This document shows positions 6,142-6,327 of a stretch of DNA of 6,327 nt, in pieces (the stretch's first letter is position 1; each line of letters starts with the position of its first letter). This stretch comes from Gammaproteobacteria bacterium (GTDB lineage: Bacteria; Pseudomonadota; Gammaproteobacteria; Granulosicoccales; Granulosicoccaceae). A program made the position numbers and the translations under genes. The notes beneath the pieces are model-generated. The model saw only the letters and a list, made by a program, of their open reading frames with translations, ran no database searches and had not been told where the DNA came from. The DNA lies in assembly GCA_019634245.1 (NCBI GenBank), contig JAHQVR010000275.1, forward strand, positions 1 through 6,327, read 5' to 3'.

Positions 6142-6327
6142 TGTCTATTGAAGCCATTAATGAGCAGTTGCTTCGCTCGGTGGGCGTTGGCGTGGCATTG
6201 TTTACCGATAAGGACTATCAGCTTGAGTTCTGCAACGACGTGTTCAGCAGCTGGTTTCCAGGTGCGGGCAACAAAGAGCCACTGACAACATTGTTCCCAG
6301 AGCTGGATGTCAATGCGATGACAAAGG
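6141..6327 (+). CDS. PAS-domain signalling protein, N-terminal fragment
   Basis: The frame is open from the ATG at 6141, which shares its A with the globin TAA (TAATG), to the window end, giving 62 complete codons. The residues LLRSVGVGVALFTDKDYQLEFCN are spread over positions 10-32 and match the start of a PAS fold: helix, GVALF strand, turn, then the LxFCNxxFxxxFP segment. The pattern closely resembles the first PAS domain of the divergent hybrid kinase (LVFCNLAFRHLFP). I see no separate ribosome site, so translation likely re-initiates after the globin. The output domain lies outside the window; a histidine kinase, nucleotide cyclase or diguanylate cyclase would all be plausible. Coupling to a globin suggests a haem- or gas-related signalling role, but this is inference. 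Confidence 0.7.
   Translation, partial: MSIEAINEQLLRSVGVGVALFTDKDYQLEFCNDVFSSWFPGAGNKEPLTTLFPELDVNAMTK

Overview
The window looks like chromosomal DNA from a proteobacterium, most likely a free-living gammaproteobacterium. The evidence is moderate GC, dense gene packing, a DUF1127 small protein, an OmpR-type two-component system and a group 1 truncated haemoglobin. The taxonomic guess is inference; no rRNA or other marker gene is present. There are seven protein genes, two of them cut by the window ends. I see no tRNA, rRNA, CRISPR array, insertion sequence or prophage gene.

Left part (1-2200, plus strand): the 3' two thirds of a GH3-family acyl-acid-amido synthetase, followed by an enolase-superfamily (muconate-cycloisomerase-like) enzyme. 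The second gene starts at a GTG that overlaps the GH3 stop, so the two appear translationally coupled. They may be the end of a biosynthetic or catabolic operon that begins upstream of the window.

Middle and right part (2271-6327): a compact sensory locus. On the minus strand, a soluble hybrid histidine kinase (three PAS-like regions, HisKA, HATPase, receiver) overlaps by 4 bases an OmpR/PhoB-type response regulator. About 130 bases further on is a DUF1127 small protein. Divergent from the kinase, on the plus strand, a truncated haemoglobin is followed with a TAATG overlap by the start of a PAS-domain protein that runs off the window.

The most interesting signal is non-coding. TTTCA-type repeats (consensus about GTTTCAG) spaced at roughly whole helical turns occur four times between the kinase and globin genes. 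They occur four more times upstream of the DUF1127 gene. The nearest copy lies 60 and 61 bases from the kinase and DUF1127 start codons. The 9-mer AATTGTTTC occurs twice in one cluster and once in the other. This is the layout expected of an OmpR-family regulator. I infer that the regulator encoded here controls its own operon, the globin/PAS operon and the DUF1127 gene as a small haem-, gas- or redox-linked circuit.
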